From the NCBI RefSeq assembly GCF_000263195.1, contig NC_018748.1, positions 4,464,001 through 4,528,000 of the forward strand: a stretch of DNA of 64,000 nucleotides, written 5' to 3'. Of this stretch, positions 56,931 through 64,000 are shown one piece after another. The notes under the pieces are model-generated. The model worked only from the letters and a program-made list of their open reading frames with translations, made no database searches and had not been told where the DNA came from. The stretch's first letter is position 1. Each line of letters starts with the position of its first letter. The stretch comes from Emticicia oligotrophica DSM 17448. Lineage in GTDB: Bacteria > Bacteroidota > Bacteroidia > Cytophagales > Spirosomataceae. The position numbers and the translations under genes are program-made.

Positions 56931-58190
56931 ATGAAACTTATTTTGGCTGAAGTAGTAACGATTGGGGATGAAATTTTGTACGGACAAATTACCGATACAA
57001 ATACGCAGTGGATGAGTACAGAATTGGATAAAATTGGCATAAAAACTGTTCGAAAATCTTCAGTAGGAGACCAAGAAGATAAAATTTTACAGATTTTAGC
57101 TGAGGCGGAAAGTAGAGCTGATATAATTTTATTAACTGGTGGACTCGGACCTACCAAAGATGATATTACAAAAAAAACACTTTGTAAATATTTCAATGAT
57201 GAATTGATAATCAATGAAGATGCATTAGGCTTTATTACTGATTTTTTTGCGAAGAGGGGACGTCCGCTTACTGAAATCAATCGTCTTCAAGCAGCTGTTC
57301 CAAGTCGTTGTACTTATTTAGCCAATAAAACAGGTACTGCTCCCGGAATGTGGTTTGAACATAATGGTAAAATTTTTGTTTCAATGCCAGGAGTACCACA
57401 CGAAATGAAGTACTTGATGACCAACGAGGTAATTCCTCGTTTGAAAACTTTTTTTGAAACACCAATAATTTATCATAAACTTATTCGTACAATTGGTGTT
57501 GGTGAATCATTTTTAGCAGAAAAGATTGAAAATTGGGAAGATAACCTTCCTGAGCATATTAAATTGGCTTACTTACCAAGTTTTGGACAAGTTAAATTGA
57601 GGCTTACGGCTGTTGGAAGTGATGAAAATCAATTAAAAAAAGATGTTGATGATGAAATCGAAAAAGTTTTACCATTAATTCAACCTTTTGTTTTTGGTTT
57701 TGATACTGATGATTTAGAAGTAGCAGTAGGAAAAGAATTGAAAAAACGTGGTTTAACTGTTTCGGCAGCAGAAAGTTGTTCTGGTGGTTATGCTTCGCAC
57801 ATGTTTACCAAAGTTCCAGGAAGTTCGGCTTATTTTATGGGAAGTGTTGTTAGTTATGATAATTCTGTAAAAATTAAAGTTTTAGGAGTAAAACCAGAAA
57901 CGATTGAAGAGCATGGTGCTGTAAGTGAAGAAACCGTTATTCAGATGGCTGAGGGAGTCAGGAAATTGATGAAAACAGATTTTGCCATTGCTACCAGTGG
58001 TATCGCTGGTCCTGATGGTGGTACGCCTGAAAAGCCAGTGGGTACTTTATGGATTGCTTGTGCAATGGAGGGTCGAACAATTGCAAGGAAAGTACAGATG
58101 GCTACACAGCGTGATGTAAATATTCAATATGCAAGTGTGGTTGCAATAAACTTACTCCGCAAAATGATGAACGGAGATTATGAGTCTTAA
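56931..58190 (+). CDS. cinA: CinA family nicotinamide-nucleotide amidase
   Basis: 419-residue bifunctional cytoplasmic protein. The N-terminal MoCF/COG1058 domain starts AEVVTIGDEILYGQ and has LLTGGLGPTKDDIT; the C-terminal nicotinamide-nucleotide amidase domain contains VSAAESCSGGYASHMFTKVPG (about residue 277) and ATSGIAGPDGGTPEKPVGT (about 352). Known role: deamidating NMN in pyridine-nucleotide salvage, with a link to competence in some bacteria. A TATTTTTG box lies at 56856-56863 upstream. The E2 acyltransferase gene follows by 52 bases. Confidence 0.95.
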   Translation: MKLILAEVVTIGDEILYGQITDTNTQWMSTELDKIGIKTVRKSSVGDQEDKILQILAEAESRADIILLTGGLGPTKDDITKKTLCKYFNDELIINEDALGFITDFFAKRGRPLTEINRLQAAVPSRCTYLANKTGTAPGMWFEHNGKIFVSMPGVPHEMKYLMTNEVIPRLKTFFETPIIYHKLIRTIGVGESFLAEKIENWEDNLPEHIKLAYLPSFGQVKLRLTAVGSDENQLKKDVDDEIEKVLPLIQPFVFGFDTDDLEVAVGKELKKRGLTVSAAESCSGGYASHMFTKVPGSSAYFMGSVVSYDNSVKIKVLGVKPETIEEHGAVSEETVIQMAEGVRKLMKTDFAIATSGIAGPDGGTPEKPVGTLWIACAMEGRTIARKVQMATQRDVNIQYASVVAINLLRKMMNGDYES

Positions 58191-58242
58191 AAACTATTAT
58201 TTATTAAAGTTTGTGAAATAAACTTCAACAAAACTATAAACT

Positions 58243-59550
58243 ATGGCTTTAATTGAAATGATAATGCCCAAAATGGGTGAGAGTATTTTTGAGTGTACGG
58301 TTTTGAACTGGCTAAAAAATGTTGGAGATAAAGTCGAAGCGGATGATATGATTTTGGAAGTAGCAACTGATAAAATCGACACCGAAATCGGTGCTTCACA
58401 TTCGGGAATTATCAAAGAATTTTTAGTACAGAAAGGCGAAATTGCAGTAATTGGAAAGCCGATTTGTATCATAGAAGTTGAAGGTGAAAATTCTACTGAT
58501 AAGAAACCAATTGTTACTGAAACAAATAGTCAGTTAACCGAGCCTGAAAAAATAGTTGAAATGCCGGGTGGTGTTCCAGTGAGTTTACTTACTTCTCAAC
58601 CCAATATTGAAAAAGCTTCTAACGGTACAAATAATAGATTTTATTCTCCATTGGTATTGAATATTGCTAAAGAAGAAGGCATTTCAATGGAAGAATTGAA
58701 TAAAGTGGTAGGTACAGGCTTGGAAGGACGAGTGACGAAAGATGATATTTTAGCCTATGTAAAGCAAGCGGCTGATAAAAGTGCCCAGCCAGCTTATGGC
58801 AATCAAAGCGTGCCTGAACAATCAATTACAGTTTCTGGAAGTGACCAAATTATTGAGATGGACAGAATGCGTAAAATGATTGCCGAACGCATGGTCGAAT
58901 CGAAACGTATTTCAGCACATGTTACGTCATTTGTTGAGACTGATATGACTAATTCTTCACTTTGGCGTGAAAAGATTAAAGGTAAATTCAAGCATGATAC
59001 CGGAGAAAATATCACTTTTACGCCATTACTCATTGAAGCTGTTGTGAAGGCCATCAAAGATTTTCCAATGATAAATATTCAGATTGATGGTGATAAAATC
59101 ATCAAAAAAGCTAGAATCAATATTGGAATGGCAGTGGCATTACCAAATGGTAATTTAATTGTTCCTGTCATTCACGATGCGGATTCTTACAGTTTGATTG
59201 GTTTAACAAAGAAAATTAATGACCTTACTTTCCGAGCTAGAAATAATAAATTAAAAGCTGATGATTTAGCTGACGGAACCCTGACTGTATCGAATATTGG
59301 TTCTTTCGGAAATATTGCAGGAACGCCGATTATTATGCAACCACAGGTTTCAATATTGGCTTTTGGTGTAATTCAAAAGAAAGTTTCTGTAATTGAGACA
59401 CCTCATGGGGATACTATCGGTATTCGTCAGAAAATGATTATTTCTCATTCATACGACCATAGAGTTGTGGATGGCTCGCTTGGCGGACAGTTTGTGAAGC
59501 GTGTTTCTGATTATCTAGAAAATTTTGACTTAGAAAGAAAACTATTCTGA
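58243..59550 (+). CDS. Dihydrolipoamide acyltransferase, E2 component of a 2-oxo acid dehydrogenase
   Basis: 435-residue lipoyl acyltransferase. A single N-terminal lipoyl domain carries the lipoylated K44 in EVATDKIDTE, a linker leads to the peripheral subunit-binding domain (SPLVLNIAKEEGISMEELN, about 130-165), and the catalytic domain has IAERMVESKRISAHVT and the HRVVDG active site near the C-terminus. The single lipoyl domain and sequence feel closest to branched-chain or 2-oxoglutarate complexes, but the acyl specificity cannot be decided. E1 and E3 genes are not adjacent. Confidence 0.92.
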   Translation: MALIEMIMPKMGESIFECTVLNWLKNVGDKVEADDMILEVATDKIDTEIGASHSGIIKEFLVQKGEIAVIGKPICIIEVEGENSTDKKPIVTETNSQLTEPEKIVEMPGGVPVSLLTSQPNIEKASNGTNNRFYSPLVLNIAKEEGISMEELNKVVGTGLEGRVTKDDILAYVKQAADKSAQPAYGNQSVPEQSITVSGSDQIIEMDRMRKMIAERMVESKRISAHVTSFVETDMTNSSLWREKIKGKFKHDTGENITFTPLLIEAVVKAIKDFPMINIQIDGDKIIKKARINIGMAVALPNGNLIVPVIHDADSYSLIGLTKKINDLTFRARNNKLKADDLADGTLTVSNIGSFGNIAGTPIIMQPQVSILAFGVIQKKVSVIETPHGDTIGIRQKMIISHSYDHRVVDGSLGGQFVKRVSDYLENFDLERKLF

Positions 59551-59648
59551 TAATATACTACATTTGCTCAAATACATAAAATCTAGCATTAAAGACTGCT
59601 AATTTTCTATACCATAGAAAAGATTTTATCGTTTTTTGGGGTATAAAT

Positions 59649-59679
59649 AAAGGCATCGAAGGCTCTTCGATGCCTTTTT
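59649..59679 (+). terminator. Intrinsic terminator after the E2 gene
   Basis: A perfect 12-bp stem (59649-59660 with 59666-59677) runs into T5, about 100 bases past the E2 stop. Confidence 0.88.
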
Positions 59680-59787
59680 GATTGAATAATTTTTATAAAT
59701 CAAAATAAAGATTGAACTTTGAAAATTATTTACGTAGAGTACCAAAACTCTTTTTCACTAGGGTAAACCAACAAGCACTCATAGTTT

Positions 59788-61221
59788 ATGCTTTTTAATT
59801 CTTTTGAATTTTTAATTTTCTTTCCATTAGTAACCCTTATTTATTTTGCGATTCCGCATAAATACCGCTGGTTTCATTTATTAATGGCCAGTTGCATATT
59901 TTATAGCTTTTTTATTCCTATTTATATCTTAATCTTATTCTTTACTATCATTATTGATTATTATGCTGGTATTTGGATTGAACAAGCAAGCGGAAAAAAT
60001 AGGCGATGGGCATTGGTTATGAGTTTAGTTGCCAATATTGGTGTTTTAGCAGTTTTCAAGTACTATAATTTTTTCATTGAAAATTTCAATGCCATTCTAT
60101 TTAAAGTTTCGCCACAAAACCTTATTCCTCATTGGGATATAATATTGCCGATTGGACTTTCATTTCATACTTTCCAAGCCATGAGTTATACCATTGAGGT
60201 ATATCGAGGAAATCAAAAAGCTGAACGTCATTTTGGGATTTACGCATTATACGTAATGTTTTATCCCCAATTAGTTGCTGGTCCAATCGAACGCCCACAG
60301 AATGTTATACATCAGTTTCATGAAAAGCATGAGTTTAATTATGAAATGGCTAAAACTGGCCTTAGATTGATGTTATGGGGAATGTTTAAAAAAGTAGTGA
60401 TAGCTGATAGGCTTTCAATTTTTGTAAATAAAATTTATGGGAATCCAACTGAGTATCAAGGTTTACCTTTAATTGTTGCTACTTTATTTTTTACTTTTCA
60501 AATCTATTGTGATTTTTCGGGCTATTCTGATATTGCAATTGGTTCGGCAAGGGTGATGGGTTTTGACCTGATGAAAAACTTTGACCGCCCTTATTTTTCC
60601 AAAAATATATCCGAATTTTGGCGTCGTTGGCATATTTCACTTTCAACTTGGTTTAGAGACTATCTGTATATTCCTTTGGGAGGAAATCGGGTTGGAAAAT
60701 ATCGAAGATACTTTAATAATTTCTTTGTATTCATGATGTCTGGCCTTTGGCATGGTGCGAGTTGGCATTTTGTTATTTGGGGGGCTTTACATGGTATTTA
60801 TCTTATTTTTGGCCAAATTACAAAGCCATTCCAAGAAAAAGTCTTTTCAGCTATTCCATCAAAATTCATTAGAGAGTTGATAAATGCTTCAATTACATTT
60901 ATTTTAGTTGCATTTGCTTGGATTTTCTTTGCGGCTCATTCTAATGCCGATTCTATATATGTTGCTAAAAATATTTTGAAAAGTAATTCTCATTCTTTGA
61001 ATCAGATAATTGAAATGATAGGAATTAGCGATTTGACGATTATTGTAATTGCGATGCTGATACTAGAATTTGTGCAATGGAACCAAAGGGGAACGAGTGT
61101 AAGTAAATGGTTTGACGCAAAACCCAAGTGGCAACGTTGGAGTGCATATTATGTGGTGTTGTTTTTAATATTATGTTACGGAGTTTATAATAATTCACAA
61201 TTTATTTATTTTCAATTTTAA
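59788..61221 (+). CDS. MBOAT family O-acyltransferase (AlgI/DltB-like)
   Basis: 477-residue integral membrane acyltransferase with about ten to twelve helices. The MBOAT block reads GPIERPQNV, YCDFSGYSDIAIGSARVMGF, SEFWRRWHISLSTWFRDYLYIPLGGNR in pieces, and the catalytic His in SGLWHGASWHFV (about residue 322). AlgI-type enzymes O-acetylate exported polysaccharides, usually with an SGNH partner; none is adjacent. The acidic protein gene starts 4 bases after its stop. Confidence 0.93.
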   Translation: MLFNSFEFLIFFPLVTLIYFAIPHKYRWFHLLMASCIFYSFFIPIYILILFFTIIIDYYAGIWIEQASGKNRRWALVMSLVANIGVLAVFKYYNFFIENFNAILFKVSPQNLIPHWDIILPIGLSFHTFQAMSYTIEVYRGNQKAERHFGIYALYVMFYPQLVAGPIERPQNVIHQFHEKHEFNYEMAKTGLRLMLWGMFKKVVIADRLSIFVNKIYGNPTEYQGLPLIVATLFFTFQIYCDFSGYSDIAIGSARVMGFDLMKNFDRPYFSKNISEFWRRWHISLSTWFRDYLYIPLGGNRVGKYRRYFNNFFVFMMSGLWHGASWHFVIWGALHGIYLIFGQITKPFQEKVFSAIPSKFIRELINASITFILVAFAWIFFAAHSNADSIYVAKNILKSNSHSLNQIIEMIGISDLTIIVIAMLILEFVQWNQRGTSVSKWFDAKPKWQRWSAYYVVLFLILCYGVYNNSQFIYFQF

Positions 61222-61225
61222 GAAT

Positions 61226-61756
61226 ATGAACGAAGGTTTTGACCCAGAAGAAATAGAGGCATTAAAAGCAGAATGTCAAGAAGAAGGACAAAATTATGTA
61301 TTAGTGGAAGATGAAGATGGAATGGGAGATTCTGGCGAATTTGCTCATTTTCAATTCGTTGGAATGCATGAAGGGAAAGAGGTAATTTACGATGCCGTGA
61401 TGGGAACATTAAGATTAAATCATAGTAGTTTGGTTTTTGAAGAAGCAGAAACAAGAATGAAAAAGTCTTATCCTAACTATATCGAATTTGACCGCCGTAA
61501 GCCCAATCAAAAAGTAGATGAGGATATGGAGTTAATTTTAGAAGAAATCATTGAAGAATTGGAAGAGGAGGAGGTAATTCAAGTAAAAGAATTCGTGGAA
61601 ATTGAAAATGATTTTGAATATGGCATTGGTTTAGATATTTCACTGAATGTAGAGGAGATTACGCACGAAGTGATTACGAAGTTTATCGAGGAATTTAATG
61701 CCGGAACTTTAAAACTTGACCCAACTTTGTATAGTTTTAGAAGTGAAGAAGAATAA
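61226..61756 (+). CDS. Acidic protein of unknown function
   Basis: 176-residue, strongly acidic cytoplasmic protein (Glu runs near residues 105-125). Not recognised; no signal peptide, Cys pair or repeat. The first half looks beta-rich (GEFAHFQFVGMHEGKEVIYDAV), the second half is helical and Glu-rich. It begins 4 bases after the MBOAT stop and ends before a terminator at 61763, so it is probably co-transcribed with MBOAT. It precedes the MoxR/VWA pair, and a role there cannot be excluded. Confidence 0.75.
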   Translation: MNEGFDPEEIEALKAECQEEGQNYVLVEDEDGMGDSGEFAHFQFVGMHEGKEVIYDAVMGTLRLNHSSLVFEEAETRMKKSYPNYIEFDRRKPNQKVDEDMELILEEIIEELEEEEVIQVKEFVEIENDFEYGIGLDISLNVEEITHEVITKFIEEFNAGTLKLDPTLYSFRSEEE

Positions 61757-61762
61757 TTGATT

Positions 61763-61789
61763 ACGACGAGCAAAAACTCGTCGTTTTTT
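61763..61789 (+). terminator. Intrinsic terminator after the acidic protein
   Basis: A perfect 8-bp ACGACGAG/CTCGTCGT stem (61763-61770 with 61777-61784) followed by T6. Confidence 0.85.
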
Positions 61790-61837
61790 ATTATGTTTAT
61801 TTATTCTTTTTATTCGCTCGAAACTTAATCTATTATT

Positions 61838-62680
61838 ATGAATGCTGCTTTTCAAGGAACAAATAACTACGTAGCTACTCGGGAGCTTCAAACTGCTGTC
61901 AATGCCGCGGTGGCACTTCAACGGCCTCTTTTAATCAAGGGTGAACCAGGTACGGGAAAAACACTTTTAGCTTTTGAAGTGGCCAAGGCATTAGATAAAC
62001 AATTATTTACTTGGCATGTAAAATCAACAACTTCTGCTCAACAAGGACTTTACGAATATGATGCTGTATCAAGGCTTAGGGACTCGCAGTTGGGTGATGA
62101 CCGTGTTCACCACGTTGAAAATTATATCAAAAAAGGAAAAATTTGGGAAGCTTTCGAAACAGAGGAGCAGTCGGTATTATTAATTGATGAAATTGATAAA
62201 GCAGATATTGAGTTTCCCAATGATTTATTGCAAGAACTCGATAGAATGGAGTTTTACTGTTATGAATTGAAAAAGACAATTAAAGCAAAATATCGACCAA
62301 TCATTATTATCACATCTAATAATGAAAAGGAATTGCCAGATGCATTTCTTAGAAGATGTTTTTTTCACTTTATTCGTTTTCCTGACAAAGAAACCATGCA
62401 GCAAATTGTAGATGTACATTATCCAAATTTAGAAGAAAATTTGCTTGCAAATGCCTTAAAAACCTTCTTTGGTATTAGAGAAGTTAAAAACCTTAAAAAG
62501 AAACCCTCTACAAGTGAGTTGATTGATTGGTTAAGGCTTTTGTTAGTTGGTAAGGTAGGTGCTGAAGATTTAGAGGATTTGAATAAATTGAATGAAGTTC
62601 CGCCATATTTGGGAGCTTTATTGAAAAATGAAGCAGATTATGATTTATTTAAAGCATTACGTGAAAAAGGAATAAAATAG
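61838..62680 (+). CDS. MoxR-family AAA+ ATPase
   Basis: 280-residue AAA+ protein with Walker A GEPGTGKT (residues 35-42), Walker B LLIDEID (D117, E118), sensor ITSNNEKELPDAFLRRC (about residue 155) and the lid. MoxR ATPases typically act as chaperones that insert metal or activate a partner; the VWA gene 22 bases downstream is the expected partner. The pair resembles CoxD/CoxE-type maturation systems. Confidence 0.93.
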   Translation: MNAAFQGTNNYVATRELQTAVNAAVALQRPLLIKGEPGTGKTLLAFEVAKALDKQLFTWHVKSTTSAQQGLYEYDAVSRLRDSQLGDDRVHHVENYIKKGKIWEAFETEEQSVLLIDEIDKADIEFPNDLLQELDRMEFYCYELKKTIKAKYRPIIIITSNNEKELPDAFLRRCFFHFIRFPDKETMQQIVDVHYPNLEENLLANALKTFFGIREVKNLKKKPSTSELIDWLRLLLVGKVGAEDLEDLNKLNEVPPYLGALLKNEADYDLFKALREKGIK

Positions 62681-62702
62681 ACTATTAAATTATCATAATG
62701 AT

Positions 62703-63893
62703 ATGTTAACGGATTTCTTTTTTCATCTTAGAAATAATAACCTAAAGGTCAATCTTCGTGAACATCTAACTTTATTGGAAGCTCTCGATAAAGAAGTATT
62801 GGCCTTTAGTGTAGAAGATTTTTATTTTTTGAGTAGAGCTATTTATGTAAAACATGAACAAAATTTAGATTTATTCGATAAGCTATTCAGTCATTTTTTT
62901 GATGGAATTGATGAGATAAAAATTGAAGAATTAATTTCAATCAACGATAGTTGGTTGATTAATAAGCTCATACATGAATTGAGCGATGAGGAAAAGGATG
63001 CAGTTAAGGCTGCTGGTGGTTTACAAGAATTGTTAGCCAGATTAAAGAAAACACTTGAAGAACAAACAGAAAGGCATGAAGGTGGCAGCAAGTGGGTTGG
63101 CACTGGTGGTGTCTCGCCATTCGGAAATAATGGATATAATCCAAGTGGTGTTCGAATAGGAGGGAAAGGAGGTGGACGAAACGCAGTTAAAGTTTGGGAT
63201 AAAAGAGATTTCAAAAATTATGATGATAATCTTGAGCTGAATACGCGTAATATGCAAATGGCCTTGCGAAGACTTAGAATTCTAACTCGTGAAGGTGTAG
63301 AAGATGAATTGAATTTGGAAGAAACAATCGACCGCACTTGCAATAATGCTGGGTATTTAGATATAAAAATGCAGGCTTCTAAGCAAAATCGAGTAAAAAT
63401 CTTATTATTGCTCGATGTTGGCGGTTCGATGGATGATTTTATTGAAGAATGTTCTCTATTGTTTTCTTCAGCTAAATATCAGTTTAAAAATCTAGAATTT
63501 TTCTATTTTCACAATTGTGTTTATGAAAATTTATGGAAAGACAATGGGAGAAGACATGATAATAAAATATCAACTTGGGAAGTTTTAAATAAATATAACA
63601 AAGATTATAAGGTCATTTTTGTAGGCGATGCCTCAATGTCGCCATGGGAACTTTCAGAGCCACGTGGTAGTGTTGAACATTATAATCCAGAAGCTGGTAT
63701 TGTATGGTTAGAGAGATTTAGAGAGAAATTTCCAAACCTAGTATGGCTAAATCCTGTGAATGATGGCTATTGGCAATATACGCATACGATTCTGCAAGTT
63801 AGAGAATGGTCGGAAAATCGAATGTTTCCATTGACAATTAGTGGATTAGAAAAAGCTATGAAGTGCTTGAAAAATAGTAAGTTGAAGTATTAA
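62703..63893 (+). CDS. VWA domain protein (CoxE-like)
   Basis: 396-residue CoxE-like protein. The N-terminal ~170 residues are helical, then a Gly-rich linker (GGSKWVGTGGVSPFGNNGYNP) precedes the VWA domain. The MIDAS is D238-V-G-G-S242, where Gly replaces the first Ser of DxSxS, as commonly seen in this family. Partner of the MoxR ATPase. The client metalloenzyme is not nearby. Confidence 0.9.
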   Translation: MLTDFFFHLRNNNLKVNLREHLTLLEALDKEVLAFSVEDFYFLSRAIYVKHEQNLDLFDKLFSHFFDGIDEIKIEELISINDSWLINKLIHELSDEEKDAVKAAGGLQELLARLKKTLEEQTERHEGGSKWVGTGGVSPFGNNGYNPSGVRIGGKGGGRNAVKVWDKRDFKNYDDNLELNTRNMQMALRRLRILTREGVEDELNLEETIDRTCNNAGYLDIKMQASKQNRVKILLLLDVGGSMDDFIEECSLLFSSAKYQFKNLEFFYFHNCVYENLWKDNGRRHDNKISTWEVLNKYNKDYKVIFVGDASMSPWELSEPRGSVEHYNPEAGIVWLERFREKFPNLVWLNPVNDGYWQYTHTILQVREWSENRMFPLTISGLEKAMKCLKNSKLKY

Positions 63894-63924
63894 GGAAGTC
63901 TTCGCTTTAATCGAAGACTTCCTT
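63892..63924. terminator. Bidirectional hairpin between VWA gene and the right-edge gene
   Basis: A perfect 13-bp stem (63892-63904 with 63912-63924, 7-base loop) overlaps the VWA stop. Only a short T-run follows, so strength is moderate. Confidence 0.7.
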
Positions 63925-63930
63925 TGAAGG

Positions 63931-64000
63931 TTATAAGTTCATCAAAAAACTCATTGTATCAACGCCATCGGCAAAATCATCTAATTTAGGTATTTGAGCT
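63931..64000 (-). CDS. C-terminal end of a gene entering from the right (partial)
   Basis: The minus-strand frame open from the right edge ends with residues AQIPKLDDFADGVDTMSFLMNL and a TAA stop. Only 22 to 23 residues are visible, so the family cannot be named. Support comes from the open frame and the convergent terminator directly after the stop. Confidence 0.45.
   Translation of the reverse strand, partial: AQIPKLDDFADGVDTMSFLMNL

Noticed and set aside
1-64000. tRNA, rRNA, CRISPR, IS element or prophage
   Set aside because: No T-loop-type motifs, direct-repeat/spacer arrays, transposase or integrase motifs were found on either strand.

Overview
The window looks like chromosomal DNA from an AT-rich member of the Bacteroidota, most likely a Cytophagales/Spirosomaceae-type bacterium (Emticicia/Arcicella/Flectobacillus-like; the genus is inference). 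Supporting signs are a type IX secretion (T9SS) sorting domain, a gldC gliding gene, LruC and DUF1501/DUF1800 families, GH13/GH29 glycan enzymes, TAnnTTTG-type promoter boxes and almost no Shine-Dalgarno sequences. I found no rRNA, tRNA, CRISPR array, insertion sequence, integrase or phage gene. This is mostly a core-genome segment with accessory patches.

Layout. 1-4888: starch/maltodextrin locus, with a neopullulanase-type GH13 (cut by the left edge) divergent from a second GH13 amylase and an MFS sugar transporter. 5015-6922: LytS/LytR-type sensor kinase and response regulator. 7186-14407: class III aminotransferase, the DUF1501/DUF1800 pair, DUF2461, trpS, a PAP2 phosphatase and DUF2147. 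14349-17447: a long AT-rich leader and a large LruC lipoprotein. 17841-24722: dnaK, a secreted SGNH esterase (SASA) with NPCBM and coat-hanger domains, a DUF937 protein, a nuclease-inhibitor-like protein, rplT and rpmI. 25125-36282: dnaE, trxA, a serine beta-lactamase-like hydrolase, a class III sirtuin, topA and aconitase. 36461-40018: two secreted proteins, one with tandem Ig-like repeats. 40133-42615: alpha-L-fucosidase and a BNR/sialidase-like protein.

42703-49139 is the most unusual stretch. It encodes a circularly permuted ATP-grasp ligase, a class I glutamine amidotransferase, a YbdK-type carboxylate-amine ligase (GCS2), a RimK-like ATP-grasp ligase and an alpha/beta hydrolase, with a second esterase divergent from them. 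The sequences fit a multi-ligase pathway building a small peptide or amide of unknown structure. Hairpins between the genes divide it into several possible transcription units.

49255-64000: L,D-transpeptidase-like protein, a second SASA esterase with the same C-terminal coat-hanger domain, rsmE, DUF4159, fatty-acid desaturase, gldC, rhaT, DUF4197 lipoprotein, cinA, a lipoyl E2 acyltransferase, MBOAT acyltransferase, an acidic protein, a MoxR ATPase/VWA pair, and the last codons of a gene leaving the right edge.

The main links are carbohydrate capture (amylases plus transporter, fucosidase plus BNR protein, two acetylesterases, RhaT), surface display (T9SS and coat-hanger C-termini, lipoproteins) and housekeeping replication/translation genes. 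Intrinsic terminators are frequent and sharply delimit transcription units.
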